Source of the DNA: Ophiothrix spiculata
Taxonomy: Eukaryota > Echinodermata > Ophiuroidea > Amphilepidida > Ophiotrichidae
Direction: 5' to 3' (one strand)
Length of the DNA: 20,188 nt
Assembly: GCA_000969725.1 (NCBI GenBank)
Contig: JXSR01S003883.1
Below the pieces are notes generated by a model, which saw only the letters and a list, made by a program, of their open reading frames with translations, had not been told where the DNA came from and searched no databases. The translations under genes were made by a program, and so were the position numbers. Shown piece by piece: positions 9,236 through 18,109 of this stretch (position 1 is its first letter; every line of letters begins with the position of its first letter).

Positions 9236-9640
9236 TTAAATACAAACAATTTAAGAAGTACTTACAAAGTCAGATCTATCCTTAGGCTTCCAGAAGAAAG
9301 GCAACATACCAGTACTGTTAAAATGTTGTCATCTTAAAGCTTTTTCGGTGGATATGAAGAAGCCCTATCTAGAGATATATGTTTTACATTCATCTTTTAT
9401 GACAGAAACCCAATATTATAACTTGTATTACGGATCGTTTTAAATATCAAATATATCAATCTTCAAAGTGTCTCTAACCAGACGTGTTGCTGGCATTTAT
9501 TATATTTTCATTGAGTGTCAAGCTGCATATGAAGTACCAACAGAAAAACTTCGTTTATGTACTAGTTTTTTCTTACTGAAATACTGAAATGAGGTGAAAT
9601 ATACAAATATTTGTTTATCTATAATTATACTAGGAAATCT
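9236..9640. other. Noncoding, no gene seen
   Basis: AT-rich sequence past the end of the duplication. Apart from the 9418-9523 repeat I see nothing identifiable. Confidence 0.5.
9418..9523 (+). repeat. Repeat shared with 5009-5099
   Basis: Second copy of the segment described at 5009-5099, about 200 bases past the end of duplication copy B. Confidence 0.55.
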
Positions 9641-9735
9641 GTGTGTCTGTATGTTCTTGCATAACTAGAGAACCCTGTACTTGATCTTGAACAAATTCGG
9701 ACTTGACCTCTTGATTGTTCTATGAGGATCCAGTC
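9636..9735 (+). repeat. Possible degenerate dispersed repeat
   Basis: The text GTGTGTCTGTATGTTCTTGC, then AACTAGAGAACCC and GATCTTGAACAAATTCGG resembles a widespread invertebrate repeat pattern (a TGTCTGT-rich start, then AACTC-GGAACC, then GATTT-AACAAATTTGG). The resemblance is from general memory of the pattern, not an alignment, so it is weak. Confidence 0.3.
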
Positions 9736-9819
9736 AAGGTCTTTCAAGATTACTTGGGGTAAATTAATGCGGTGGCCATAATTCATTAACCCTTACTGGA
9801 CCAAACATGTATCATAGAC

Positions 9820-9950
9820 GGATAGGTACGTAGGTAGATAAGTAGGTTGGTAGGTAGGTCGGTAGGTGCACCAAGAAACAGGTAGGAAGGTAAATAGGTT
9901 GGTAGGTATTTTGGTCGTTTGGTAGGTAGGCTGTAAGTAGGTAGGTAGGT
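9820..9950 (+). repeat. Degenerate (TAGG)n microsatellite
   Basis: About 130 bases rich in GTAG/TAGG units, interrupted by a short unique segment (GTGCACCAAGAAACA). The minus-strand frame through it would give a proline/threonine/tyrosine repeat and is not a gene. Confidence 0.9.
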
Positions 9951-10049
9951 TTATTAGTGCAAAACGTAAGTTTAAACCATGTTTCTCTATTGAAGGTATG
10001 TGACTTTTGAAATGAAATACCAACAAAATGAACACGATCATGGACATTT

Positions 10050-10141
10050 GTTTAATATCCTGTGGGCAGCCATTTCAATTATGCGCAAACATATCTGAGG
10101 TGACAAATGGTCAAGATAGCTAAGAGCTGAACGGGGCCACT
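10050..10141 (-). repeat. Dispersed element segment, copy 1 (candidate SINE body)
   Basis: The core 10073-10141 matches 14792-14860 at about 64 of 69 bases (shared TTTCAATTATGCGCAAACAT, GGTCAAGATAGCT, GGCCACT). A weaker match (AATATCC) extends to the left. Identity is higher than for most repeats in this window, suggesting relatively recent activity. It lies about 145 bases from a minus-strand tRNA-like B box, so it may be the 3' part of a SINE. In the plus orientation TAGCTGAGAGC is itself a partial A-box match, so orientation is not certain. Confidence 0.65.
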
Positions 10142-10285
10142 GAGAGAAATGACTAGACAGTATCAGGTGGCTCAGATACATTAGTTTAAAGCCAGACAAA
10201 CACACTCTTGTGGAAGAGGATCAGAAATGAAACAAATCAGCAAACTTAAACAATTGAAAGTTGAAAGTAACACCGAGACTTATCC

Positions 10286-10340
10286 GGATTTGAACCCCGG
10301 ACCTATAATTTGTTGGTGTTTATGTCTAAGTTTGCCAGTG
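10286..10340 (-). mobile_element. tRNA-like pol III promoter head of a candidate SINE
   Basis: On the minus strand 10286-10296 reads GGTTCAAATCC, a very close match to the tRNA B box GGTTCRANTCC. About 41 bases upstream of it, at 10327-10337, is TGGCAAACTTA, a poor A box. This spacing is typical of tRNA genes. The T stem does not pair properly, so this is not a functional tRNA gene. A tRNA-derived SINE running on the minus strand from about 10340 to about 10050 is the best explanation. Confidence 0.5.
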
Positions 10341-10344
10341 CATA

Positions 10345-11160
10345 GAAATATTATCATTATTTGTTACATTATACTAGTATTTAATTACTTTTATTATTTT
10401 TCTTCTGTATTTCTAGTTCAAGTAGTGATTAGAAAATATCAGATACATTAATGTCATTTTTACCTTTAGTTATTTGATTAATTATTCACCATTTCATTGA
10501 TGCTCCTTACATGTCTGATGTTACATGTGTTCGTTCAACTCCCACCAGTCGTAGATGTGACAAGCTTTTATTTGTTCACAGAAAAATAAGCCCACATTAT
10601 GTATCCTCGAGCTATTAATACCCTAATCTATATATTTTAAAGTTCTGCTCGCTATGTGAGAATTATGATTATCGTGGAAACATTCAGGAAATGATAAAAT
10701 GGAAACACTCACTACATGAAAACGAGAACAACTTTGTACATTTTAATCAATCCAAAGAATCTTGAAATAATAAATTGTCTAGCAAAAGGAAAATTACACA
10801 TGAGGTATTTCATATATTTCCTTCCTGTTCGAAAACGCAGAATATTAATTAACATCATGTTGTATATTGAGTTTATATCTTGAAAGTGCAAAACATACGG
10901 TATGCTTAGAAATATTAATATGCAAAATCTTATGTCAGATTGAAAAATCAGTTTACCTATTAAGGATTATTAGTAATTACGTTTTCTTTTGACAATATTT
11001 AAAATGACTCAAAGCAGACGCATACATTTATACAATTTTGAAAAATTCAAAACCAAGGTTTTGGTGTTAATGACGTTTTTTAAAACCGTAGATATTGCGA
11101 AAATGTACGATTAGCAACTGTGACAAATTTTAGTTAGAAAAATAAATTTGTTGTTTTGAA
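10345..11160. other. Noncoding, no gene seen
   Basis: AT-rich sequence with only short open frames. I find no match to other parts of the window and no motif. Confidence 0.5.
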
Positions 11161-11168
11161 GATAAATG

Positions 11169-11213
11169 TGATGACTCACCTCGAAAAGGTTGACTTGGCG
11201 ACAGAACACTTTT
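11169..11213 (-). mobile_element. Solo terminal fragment of the 1512-1757 MITE family
   Basis: The text GATGACTCACCTCGAAAAGG, then GACTTGGCGACAGAACACTTTT, matches the reverse complement of about 1716-1759 (the right end of that element). Similarity stops abruptly after ACTTTT, so only about 45 bases of the end are present. Confidence 0.75.
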
Positions 11214-11483
11214 CGGGAACCCGTAATTGTGATATGTAATATCTTGCTTAACTGTGTAAATCCCATTAAAATTTATGATTTGGTACTTTTATCAAGGTCA
11301 AGATCAGTTTTATTCCGTGCACAATTTGTTTTGATTCACGTGGTATTTTATATCAGCATAAATTAGTGCGTTATACAAATCTGATTTTGAAGCAGGAAAA
11401 ATGGCTGTTGTAGCAGATGTCAACTATACAAAACAAACAATCACATTATGATTTATATTATTAGTCATCCAGTCGAAGTGTAA

Positions 11484-11667
11484 AAGTTGAAATATTATAA
11501 ATCAAATATTGGAAATAATGAAATGCAAATTTTCATCCAAACACTATCATGGCACTGCAGAGAATTGATTGGTGGTATTGATTAGAGATGGGTCAAGTGT
11601 CAAGTACTTATAGACATTCCTTGCGAATTTCATTATTTCCAGTATTTGATTTATAATATTTCAACTT
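11484..11667. mobile_element. 184-bp fold-back with 41-bp arms, inserted in block P
   Basis: Arms 11484-11524 and 11627-11667 are reverse complements with one mismatch (outer end AAGTTGAAATATTATAAATC), separated by 102 bases. The related block at 17820-18105 lacks it, giving an approximate empty site. Target duplications cannot be pinned down. Confidence 0.8.
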
Positions 11668-11758
11668 AAACAATCAAGTTGTTTTCCAATACAATAGCCT
11701 TAAAAATATCGTTTAGATTAAACGGCATTATAAGAGAAATAACTTACAACAGCAATTA

Positions 11759-11790
11759 AAGTCTCCATTTCCCAGATGACTTTGGTACGA
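11759..11790 (+). repeat. 32-bp core of block P, seen three times
   Basis: The string AAGTCTCC ... GACTTT ... TACGA occurs here, at 17981-18012 and at 17101-17132. The last copy stands alone, without the rest of block P. Confidence 0.65.
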
Positions 11791-11886
11791 GACCGTTATA
11801 GGATGAATAATGTAACGTGTAAAAACAGTTGAGGTATGCTAATCAGGGACTTTTATTTGTACAAAACGTAAAAGAGGGAATGACAA

Positions 11887-12240
11887 CTTTAACTCTAGGC
11901 ACAAATTCAATATAAGCAAATTATTTTAAACTGAAAGTAAATCTGTCATGTAATCTAATCTACAGATATGAATTACAACTCTTTTCATTTCTATAAGTGT
12001 CAACTGACAAATAGTATCAGACAAACTTACTTTGGGCTCCTGTTTTCTTTCACACATGGATTCAATATTTTCAACATACCGATCAACACGAACATTTTCA
12101 TATTTCTTATTTCATGAATTTGTAACCAGGGTAAACGGTATTGCTCTAGGTGAAAAACTAGATTTTAGATCATGTATTCATAATGTTATCTGACGAATGT
12201 GTTATCTGATGGAAAAAGGTTATACTTTTAACGTGGTCTT
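11887..12240 (+). repeat. Block Q, copy 1
   Basis: Direct repeat of 12602-12930 (shared ATATAAGCAAATTATTTTAA, ACTGAAAGTAAATCT, TTATTTCATGAATT, GAAAAAGGTTATA), diverged with many small indels. A shorter third copy is at 17640-17815. It has no coding capacity. Confidence 0.85.
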
Positions 12241-12273
12241 TGAAAATATTTAAAAGATGAAAATGACTTACGC

Positions 12274-12374
12274 TGCATGTACAGCTATTTTGAAATGGAC
12301 GGTCACAGTATGTTAACTCTTAAGAAAGATCGAAAAAATTCATCTCCAAGGTCAGTGCTGAGTAACACAGGCCC
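12274..12374 (+). repeat. Dispersed repeat R, most complete copy
   Basis: The first 36 bases (12274-12309) match 14443-14478 and the minus strand of 14051-14086. The following part (12308-12374, TTAACTCTT then GGTCAGTGCTGAGT) matches 20098-20165. So four separated fragments tile one element. In the first part all three copies keep one frame open with the pattern C-[IM]-Y-[GS]-x-[FY]-[GE]-[LM]-D-[GS]-H. No known family is recognised. Confidence 0.6.
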
Positions 12375-12511
12375 CTGTTTTTTTAATCTCCATAACAAGT
12401 TTACGATTGCTTATAATTATTGAGTAACGTCTACATCATGGTCAGTAGATTTGTGTATTCTTGATTTTTAATATTCTTATGTGAACAGTATGTTTTGTAT
12501 TTGTTTTTCAG

Positions 12512-12608
12512 TCCAGGGAAAGAAGACCTTGTTAACCCTCCAAGTAACTTTCCTAAAGGTTCAGTTTTGTTTTACATGTATGATGTTATGACTCAAAGAT
12601 ACCTTTAA
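12512..12608 (+). other. Weak candidate terminal exon
   Basis: A good acceptor-like tract (TTTGTATTTGTTTTTCAG, ending 12511) is followed by a 31-codon open frame starting PGKEDLVNPPSNFPKG and ending in TAA at 12606-12608. The residue mix is more protein-like than other frames here. Against it: the stop falls within the start of repeated block Q, no partner exon is visible, and such lengths arise by chance. Confidence 0.15.
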
Positions 12609-12930
12609 CTCTGGGCACAAATCTAATATAAGCAAATTATTTTAAACTGAAAGTAAATCTTTCATGTAATCTGATCAACAGATACGAATTACAACCATTT
12701 TCATTTCTGTAAGTGTTAATTCACAAATGACGTAGTATTAGGCAGATTTAGTTTGCGCTCTTGTATATTTCACACATAGATTCATTATTTTCATCACATT
12801 GATCCAAACACCCATAATCTTATTCCTTATTTCATGAATTCTAACCACTGTAAACGGTTTTGCTCTAGTTGAAAAGCTAGATGTATTCATAGATAGTGTT
12901 ATCTGAGGAAAAAGGTTATAGCAAAATATT
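12602..12930 (+). repeat. Block Q, copy 2
   Basis: Second copy of block Q, about 710 bases downstream of the first. It shares GACGTAGTATTA-like text and GTTTGCGC with the third copy, so copies 2 and 3 look closer to each other than to copy 1. Confidence 0.85.
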
Positions 12931-13041
12931 GAAAACAGTAAAGACTTCACATAAATACTGTTTTTAAGACAACATAGATACCTACTTTACTAGAATAGAG
13001 CAAAATAGAAATATGTATTTATGGATAATGCAACAAGTAAA

Positions 13042-13071
13042 AGATATCGTCTTTTTTAAACGACGATATCT
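13042..13071. repeat. Perfect 10-bp stem hairpin
   Basis: AGATATCGTC and GACGATATCT flank the 10-base loop TTTTTTAAAC. The loop-side string TTTAAACGAC is repeated at 13078-13087. Confidence 0.7.
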
Positions 13072-13089
13072 ATCTCTTTAAACGACATG

Positions 13090-14040
13090 GTGTAATGTGG
13101 AATATCATTATATTTTTTTAAATATATTGGTGTTAATACTTTTAGAGACCTTCAGGAAAATAAGAAACAAAACCCATCGCAATTTTACAAATCTTCAAAG
13201 TAAAACAAAATGGAAATAATCACGCAGGAATACTTAAACGTATCCGACATGACTAACAGCTGTATGAAATGGACGCCTAGAACAATAAACACCATTGACA
13301 ATAGAGATGAACAAAATAGCCTCCCAAATCATTGACTTCAATTAAAATGTAAAAATTAATGTAAAGACCTTTACTTTTAACCTGCAAAAATCTGCTCTCG
13401 GTCACGTTCGCCAAATCCTACTTATTCCTGACATTCAATTTAACCATGTGAACAATTCAATCATTTCACCTAACCAAACTTGAATATTAAACAAATAACA
13501 CATTAAAAAGAATCAGGCAGAGACAGGTGTAATAAATAAAGTGCCTGACGTGATTAGGACTAATACTTGCATGAAATAGTCACCCTAAACATTCAAAATC
13601 AATGAAATGCTTCCTTCTCAAATCTTTGTCGTAAGAAGTAAAAGTACATTTGGCCAATAATCATTTATGTCCTAACTTTATTTTTTTCTTCAGTTTAATG
13701 CTCTGATATAAAACATACAGCCGCTTTACGCACGTTCATCTTTCTTACATATTCCCCATGCTTCTTAATATCTATGCTACTAGGTTTTTGCTGTTTCAAA
13801 CGAAGTCAACAAATATTTTCCCCGGAGATGTTATGAAACGACATAATATTTATAAAGAAAGAAATAATGACGATATTAATAAACAATGAAGATTATATTG
13901 AAGTTCAACAAATAGAGGCTACTGCGTTAATCTTTTTTTTCACCTTAAATATATTGCTTTCTTGTAAGCTACTGAAAATGTTTTAGAATGTTTTTTCTTT
14001 TCACATAGGGTAGAAGAATGATTCACATAGCCTTGCAACA
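13090..14040. other. Noncoding, no gene seen
   Basis: AT-rich sequence with no repeat match that I can see, apart from a possible remnant of repeat R near 13256-13275 (ACAGCTGTATGAAATGGACG). Confidence 0.45.
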
Positions 14041-14050
14041 TGCTAACCAC

Positions 14051-14086
14051 TATGTGGCTGTCCAGCCCGTATGAGCCGTAAATGCA
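14051..14086 (-). repeat. Repeat R fragment, inverted
   Basis: On the minus strand it starts TGCATTTACGGCTCATACGG and matches 14443-14478 at 29 of 36. It lies inside a 106-codon minus-strand open frame (13940-14260). The translated stretch CIYGSYGLDSH corresponds to CIYGWFGMDGH at the other copy. The frame as a whole is not recognised. Confidence 0.6.
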
Positions 14087-14442
14087 AGACACTTCATTTT
14101 CTATTTCGGGTACATGTAAAAATACATGCCATGGTCGTAATTTGCCGAAATTGATTTTTGACAGATTCAGAATTATTGTGCTTACTACAAAATACCAGCG
14201 AAGCTTCATTTCAAGAAAATGATAGGAAATATGAAATAAATCTGCATATTTTAAAGGCAATCAACAATAGGGCTTACTGATCTTTAAACGCGTTTATCTC
14301 AGTTATACTTTTTACTCCCTGACAGACTTTGACAGACCATAACATGACTTCTGGAAATCGAATGAAGTTCATTGAGGTGTCATTTTATCCTTAGCATGGT
14401 CTTTTTATATTTATATTTCAAAGAGTAAACATAACAAGAGGC

Positions 14443-14478
14443 TGCATTTACGGCTGGTTTGGGATGGACGGTCACATA
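14443..14478 (+). repeat. Repeat R fragment
   Basis: It starts TGCATTTACGGCTGGTTTGG and is closer to the inverted copy at 14051-14086 than to the 12274 copy at some positions. The frame closes with a stop right after the shared segment. Confidence 0.6.
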
Positions 14479-14770
14479 TAATAATTTGACGAAAAGGGCA
14501 AAGGAAGTAAGGGGTATTCTAAGTTTGTCGTTGAGTGCATGATTTGACCTTTACGTCACTAATTCTACTGTTTATCTAAAACCGCCTAATATTTATGTGC
14601 TCCGATGTGATACATTTATAGTAAGACACGTTAAATTCACCTCGATGTTGCTAAAGATATAACATGTAGTAGTGTAATGTGTAATTAAAATTTAAAATCT
14701 TTAAGCACGCTACTTAAATTAAGCCCTTGGACATATAAAATGAACTATTAAGAAAAAACAAAGCGACTAT

Positions 14771-14860
14771 TGTCTAATATCCAAAAGGTACTTTCAATTA
14801 TGCGCAAACATTTCTGAGGTGACAAGTGGTCAAGATAGCTGAGAGCTGAGCGAGGCCACT
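14771..14860 (-). repeat. Dispersed element segment, copy 2 (candidate SINE body)
   Basis: Second copy of the 10050-10141 segment. No tRNA-like B box follows in the next few hundred bases, as expected if this copy is truncated at its 5' (right) end. Confidence 0.65.
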
Positions 14861-14947
14861 ATGAGTACCGGTGAGATAATACAAATGTCCTAATTCCTAC
14901 ACTTTGATCACATGGTTTACAGAAAACAAAATCAATGAAAAAAACCC

Positions 14948-14995
14948 GGGGCATACTCTACTCCAACCTCATAAGGTGGGTGTGGACTATGCCCC
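14948..14995. repeat. 48-bp hairpin, 22-bp arms, 4-base loop
   Basis: GGGGCATA at the left end pairs with TATGCCCC at the right end. Overall 18 of 22 arm positions pair across the loop CATA. It is GC-rich compared with the neighbourhood. The arms are shorter than usual for a microRNA precursor. Confidence 0.65.
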
Positions 14996-15129
14996 ATGAG
15001 GTAGGTGAAGGGGGATAAATCGCGAGTCAGATCATCCGGAGCATAATTATATGTTTTGAATTTTCCCGGGCACAGAATAATCAACAATTTGTTTAAAGAC
15101 CATATGAAGAAGTTTTGTACTTTTAACAT

Positions 15130-15640
15130 ACTATAAGACTCAGAAGCTGAGCCGTGTGCATATAAAGCATGAAATGCTATTTACTTAAAATTTCAAGTAT
15201 ATATTTACTAGCATATGTACGTTACGTGCTGTAAATACTATTAACCCCAGACTTACTAATAGTATTAGATCCAAACCTTTTACTTAAAAAGCAGTAAATA
15301 CTTTCATTGATATACGTATTGACTAGAGTTTACCAATTAAATACTTGCACAATTCTAGGTTCCTGAAGAGCTAACATGACAGTTTACTAGCACTATCTTG
15401 ACGAATTAAAACAAATTTACGGAGCTTCCTAGTAGAAAGCAGAAAGGGTATCAGCAAAAAAGAGTTCCTTGAAATACAATTTAAATGGGATGTTCAAGTA
15501 AGCGTGGAAACATGCCGAAGATAAGATGATCATTTTGTTGGTGATCGATCTATATACATGATTGTGGCAGTATGTAACTGTTATTCTTTGGTCGATACTC
15601 TCTTCTGAGAGGGTGGAGGTTAGGTGTGGTCCTTGGCTGA
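15130..15640. other. Noncoding, no gene seen
   Basis: No repeat match or credible frame. The 71-codon minus-strand frame at 15429-15644 has no recognisable feature. Confidence 0.45.
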
Positions 15641-15674
15641 TCATCCCGTTTAAAGTTTAAAATGAGGGTATTAG

Positions 15675-15970
15675 GGTTTCGCACGTATACACACAAGTGT
15701 TTATTGGGCTACGCGTAAGGGTTTTATGAATGTGCAAGTGCCAGTGCTTTTAAGGTTACGCATGTACTCGCAAGTGTTCCTTTCGGGTTGCGTGTGTATG
15801 CAAAAGTGCTTTTGTGATGTGCGCGCAAGTGTTTGAGGTTTTTAAGGTTTAGTATTAAGTCATTTTACGGTAGCACACATACGCACATGTATTTTTACAA
15901 TTGCGCACGTACACGCAAGTGGTTGTTTTAGATGCGTGCATACGCGTTAGTTGTTTTAAGGTTGCACAAG
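15675..15970 (+). repeat. Decayed minisatellite, ~30-bp unit
   Basis: About nine imperfect units follow the pattern GGTT-CGCAYGTACACGCAAGTG followed by a T-rich end. Good examples start near 15677, 15753, 15785, 15870 and 15899. Alternating purine-pyrimidine stretches (GCGTGTGTATGC, GTGCGCGCAAG, CGCACGTACACGC) are frequent and could favour left-handed DNA. Confidence 0.7.
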
Positions 15971-16119
15971 AGATTCCGTAACCATAGGGACAGCAGGAAA
16001 TGGATCAAACACGCACAAATCCTTAATAACTATAATTTTTTTGCAAACTGCGTCTAAAACCTTTACAAGATGTGACAAATTACATAATCACCTCTAGCTC
16101 TGGTTCAGAGCTAAAAATA

Positions 16120-16249
16120 GACTTGAAAGTATTTTTGTAATACTACCCTTTCTATACCATTACTATCTGGCTCTTCTAAATACTGACTTGAAAATACTTT
16201 TGTAATACTACCCTTTCTATACCATTACTATCTGGCTCTTCTAAATACT
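16120..16249 (+). repeat. 65-bp tandem duplication (2 units)
   Basis: Units 16120-16184 and 16185-16249 both start GACTTGAAA and end CTTCTAAATACT, matching at 63 of 65. The low divergence marks a young event. Confidence 0.95.
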
Positions 16250-17100
16250 GACCCTCAGATTGATTTTTTACTCCGGTAGGGTTGAATTCGGGGAGGATAG
16301 AACTCTGTATAGAACAGCTGCTCTATATATAGAATTGTCTGAAGACCAACTGTTATCATTTTTAAATTTACTAAAATCTTATTCAATGTAGACCTATAGT
16401 ATTTCTGGGCCTAAGCCTGGTATTTCTCAAACCAATCATATTTTGAAATTAAAATCAAGCTCCTCAGAGCTAAATCACCTCACACTGCTCTCCCGATGCC
16501 TATTCAAGCGTCCTATGCCATCGCGATGCTTAGTTTCACTATAGCTTTAAACTGAACGATTGAGTAATCTTAAAGGTAGTACTTGTATTTGTTTTGCAGT
16601 AAAAGTTAAAGATGAATATGCATATCGAATCAAGTGAAAATACTTTTACTTTTACTTTCATTTTTACTTCTACTTCTCACCTCAAATATATTGATGTAAA
16701 TTATAGTCTTTAGATACTCTGTCATCCTGCCAACATTCCCTGATATATAACTTATATGTGTATGACTTTTTATTACTTCAAAACTGTTCGGAGAATCTGA
16801 AGCACGCTAGATATATGTTTTTAACTTTAACTTCTTACTTTTGCAAGTGTCCTCTCTATCATAAGAGCTTCACAAATAGTATCAATATTGCATTCAAGAG
16901 ATTCAATTCAATAGTACTTTAATTTATAATTAGATGGGGATTTTTATATTTTCTATATATACTCGTATAATGTCAACGTGCAATATTGCGTGCGAGTTGT
17001 TTTCGAAGAAAGTTTCATCGATGTCCAATATATATAAAATGGTTATAGAAGTGAATTTTTCAAAATTACATGACACGATGAAAACATCAAACAAAAATAT
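16250..17100. other. Noncoding with short repeats
   Basis: It contains a near-palindrome at 16309-16326 (ATAGAACAGCTGCTCTAT), an ACTTTT-type repeat at about 16641-16677, and one arm of the 18-bp inverted pair at 16716-16733. The overlapping frames 16930-17181 and 16934-17188 on opposite strands are not credible genes. Confidence 0.5.
16641..16677 (+). repeat. Degenerate (ACTTTT)n microsatellite
   Basis: Successive TACTTTTACTTTTACTTTCA, then TTTTTACTTCTACTTCTC. Confidence 0.75.
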
Positions 17101-17171
17101 AAGTCTCCAATACTCAGGTGACTTTAATACGATAAGGGGCTTTGTTTGTTCAATTGGCAGGATGACAGAGT
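16716..17171. repeat. Inverted 18-bp pair, possible element ends
   Basis: ACTCTGTCATCCTGCCAA at 16716-16733 is the exact reverse complement of 17154-17171, with 420 bases between. The pair could mark the ends of a 456-bp element, but matches stop after 18 bases and no target duplication is clear. Confidence 0.4.
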
Positions 17172-17639
17172 GCCTAATCAAAGGATAGGGAAATAAAAAT
17201 TGCTCTGAGAATACATAACCAGTATAAGGTTCAAAACATGCTTTTCAAAAGTAACATTCTTTGTATATAGCCGATGTGCATAAAACGAAATTGGAATAAT
17301 GAAGTACAATAATCTGTTACCCCGGGCTTTTGATAGATTTTTTACCTCTTTTCAAAGAAGACTATCAGTTTCAGATATTTATAAAAAATACTTTGATGAA
17401 TTTAAATGAAAAGGTCTTAATATGTTTTAATTATGCATTTCATCCCATTTTACATATATATAACATTTTACATAAAACAAAAGAATCTAAGCACTGTTTC
17501 TCAACATAAAGTTCAATTTTCAATAAAATAATAAGCTGCAACTACAAATCTTTAGGCTAAAATCAAATGTGAGCAACAGTTACGTTAAATTGAAAATGCA
17601 TCAGTCGAGTAATATAATCTGCGTATACTAGTTATATTT

Positions 17640-17815
17640 TTGTAATTTCTAGAAGTGTCAATTCACACATGACGTAGTATCACAGAAACTTAGTTTGCGC
17701 ACTTGTCTTCTTTTATACATGGATATATTATTTTCAATATGTCAATCTCTAGGGAACTTAATGGCATTCCTTACTTCATAAATTTTCAACCATTATTCGG
17801 TGTTGTGCAATCAAA
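17640..17815 (+). repeat. Block Q, copy 3 (partial)
   Basis: The text AAGTGTCAATTCACACATGACGTAGTATCA, given here by its ends AAGTGTCAATTCAC and GACGTAGTATCA, plus TTAGTTTGCGC and TTCAACCATTA match blocks Q at 12708-12850. It is directly followed by block P copy 2. Confidence 0.75.
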
Positions 17816-17819
17816 ACCG

Positions 17820-18105
17820 ATTGAAATGTATCAAATACAAATCTGATTTTAAAGCAGGAAGAATAACTGTTGGAGCAGAAGCCAGCCATACAAAAAATTC
17901 AAAATTTTGTATAAAATAGCCTATAAATTATCGTTTTGATTAGAGGGCATTATTAGAGAAATAACTTACAACAGCAATCCAAGTCTCCAATACACAGGCG
18001 ACTTTATTACGAGACCATTACAGGATGAATAATGTAACATGTAAAAACAGTTGAGGTATGCAAATCGGAGAGTCTTATTTGTACAAAGTGTAAAAGAGGG
18101 AATTC
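17820..18105 (+). repeat. Block P, copy 2
   Basis: Homologous to 11350-11885 without the fold-back insertion. The order here is Q then P, whereas at 11350-12930 it is P, Q, then Q again. That fits a former tandem P-Q array broken by deletions or insertions. Confidence 0.8.
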
Positions 18106-18109
18106 GGGA

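Larger units (their letters stand above)
11350..11885 (+). repeat. Block P, copy 1
   Basis: The left part (11370-11440, AATCTGATTTTGAAGCAGG) and right part (11690-11880, GAGAAATAACTTACAACAGC, GGATGAATAATGTAACGTG, AACAGTTGAGGTATGC) match 17835-17910 and 17920-18105. The stretch 11445-11685 is absent from the other copy and contains a fold-back. Confidence 0.8.

Noticed and set aside
9793..10047. Proline/tyrosine-rich repeat protein on the minus strand
   Set aside because: It is the translation of the TAGG microsatellite.
10284..10340. Functional tRNA gene
   Set aside because: The B box is good but the T stem does not pair, the A box is poor and no acceptor stem is visible.
13940..14260. 106-codon minus-strand gene
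   Set aside because: Longest frame in the window but with no recognisable domain, splice context or promoter. Only a 36-base segment recurs elsewhere. Kept as a repeat clue, not a gene.
15675..15970. CRISPR-like array
   Set aside because: Units are degenerate and abut without unique spacers, and the context is eukaryotic.
16930..17188. Two overlapping frames on opposite strands
   Set aside because: Mirror frames of the same AT-rich segment with no features. They include part of a known repeat (block P core).
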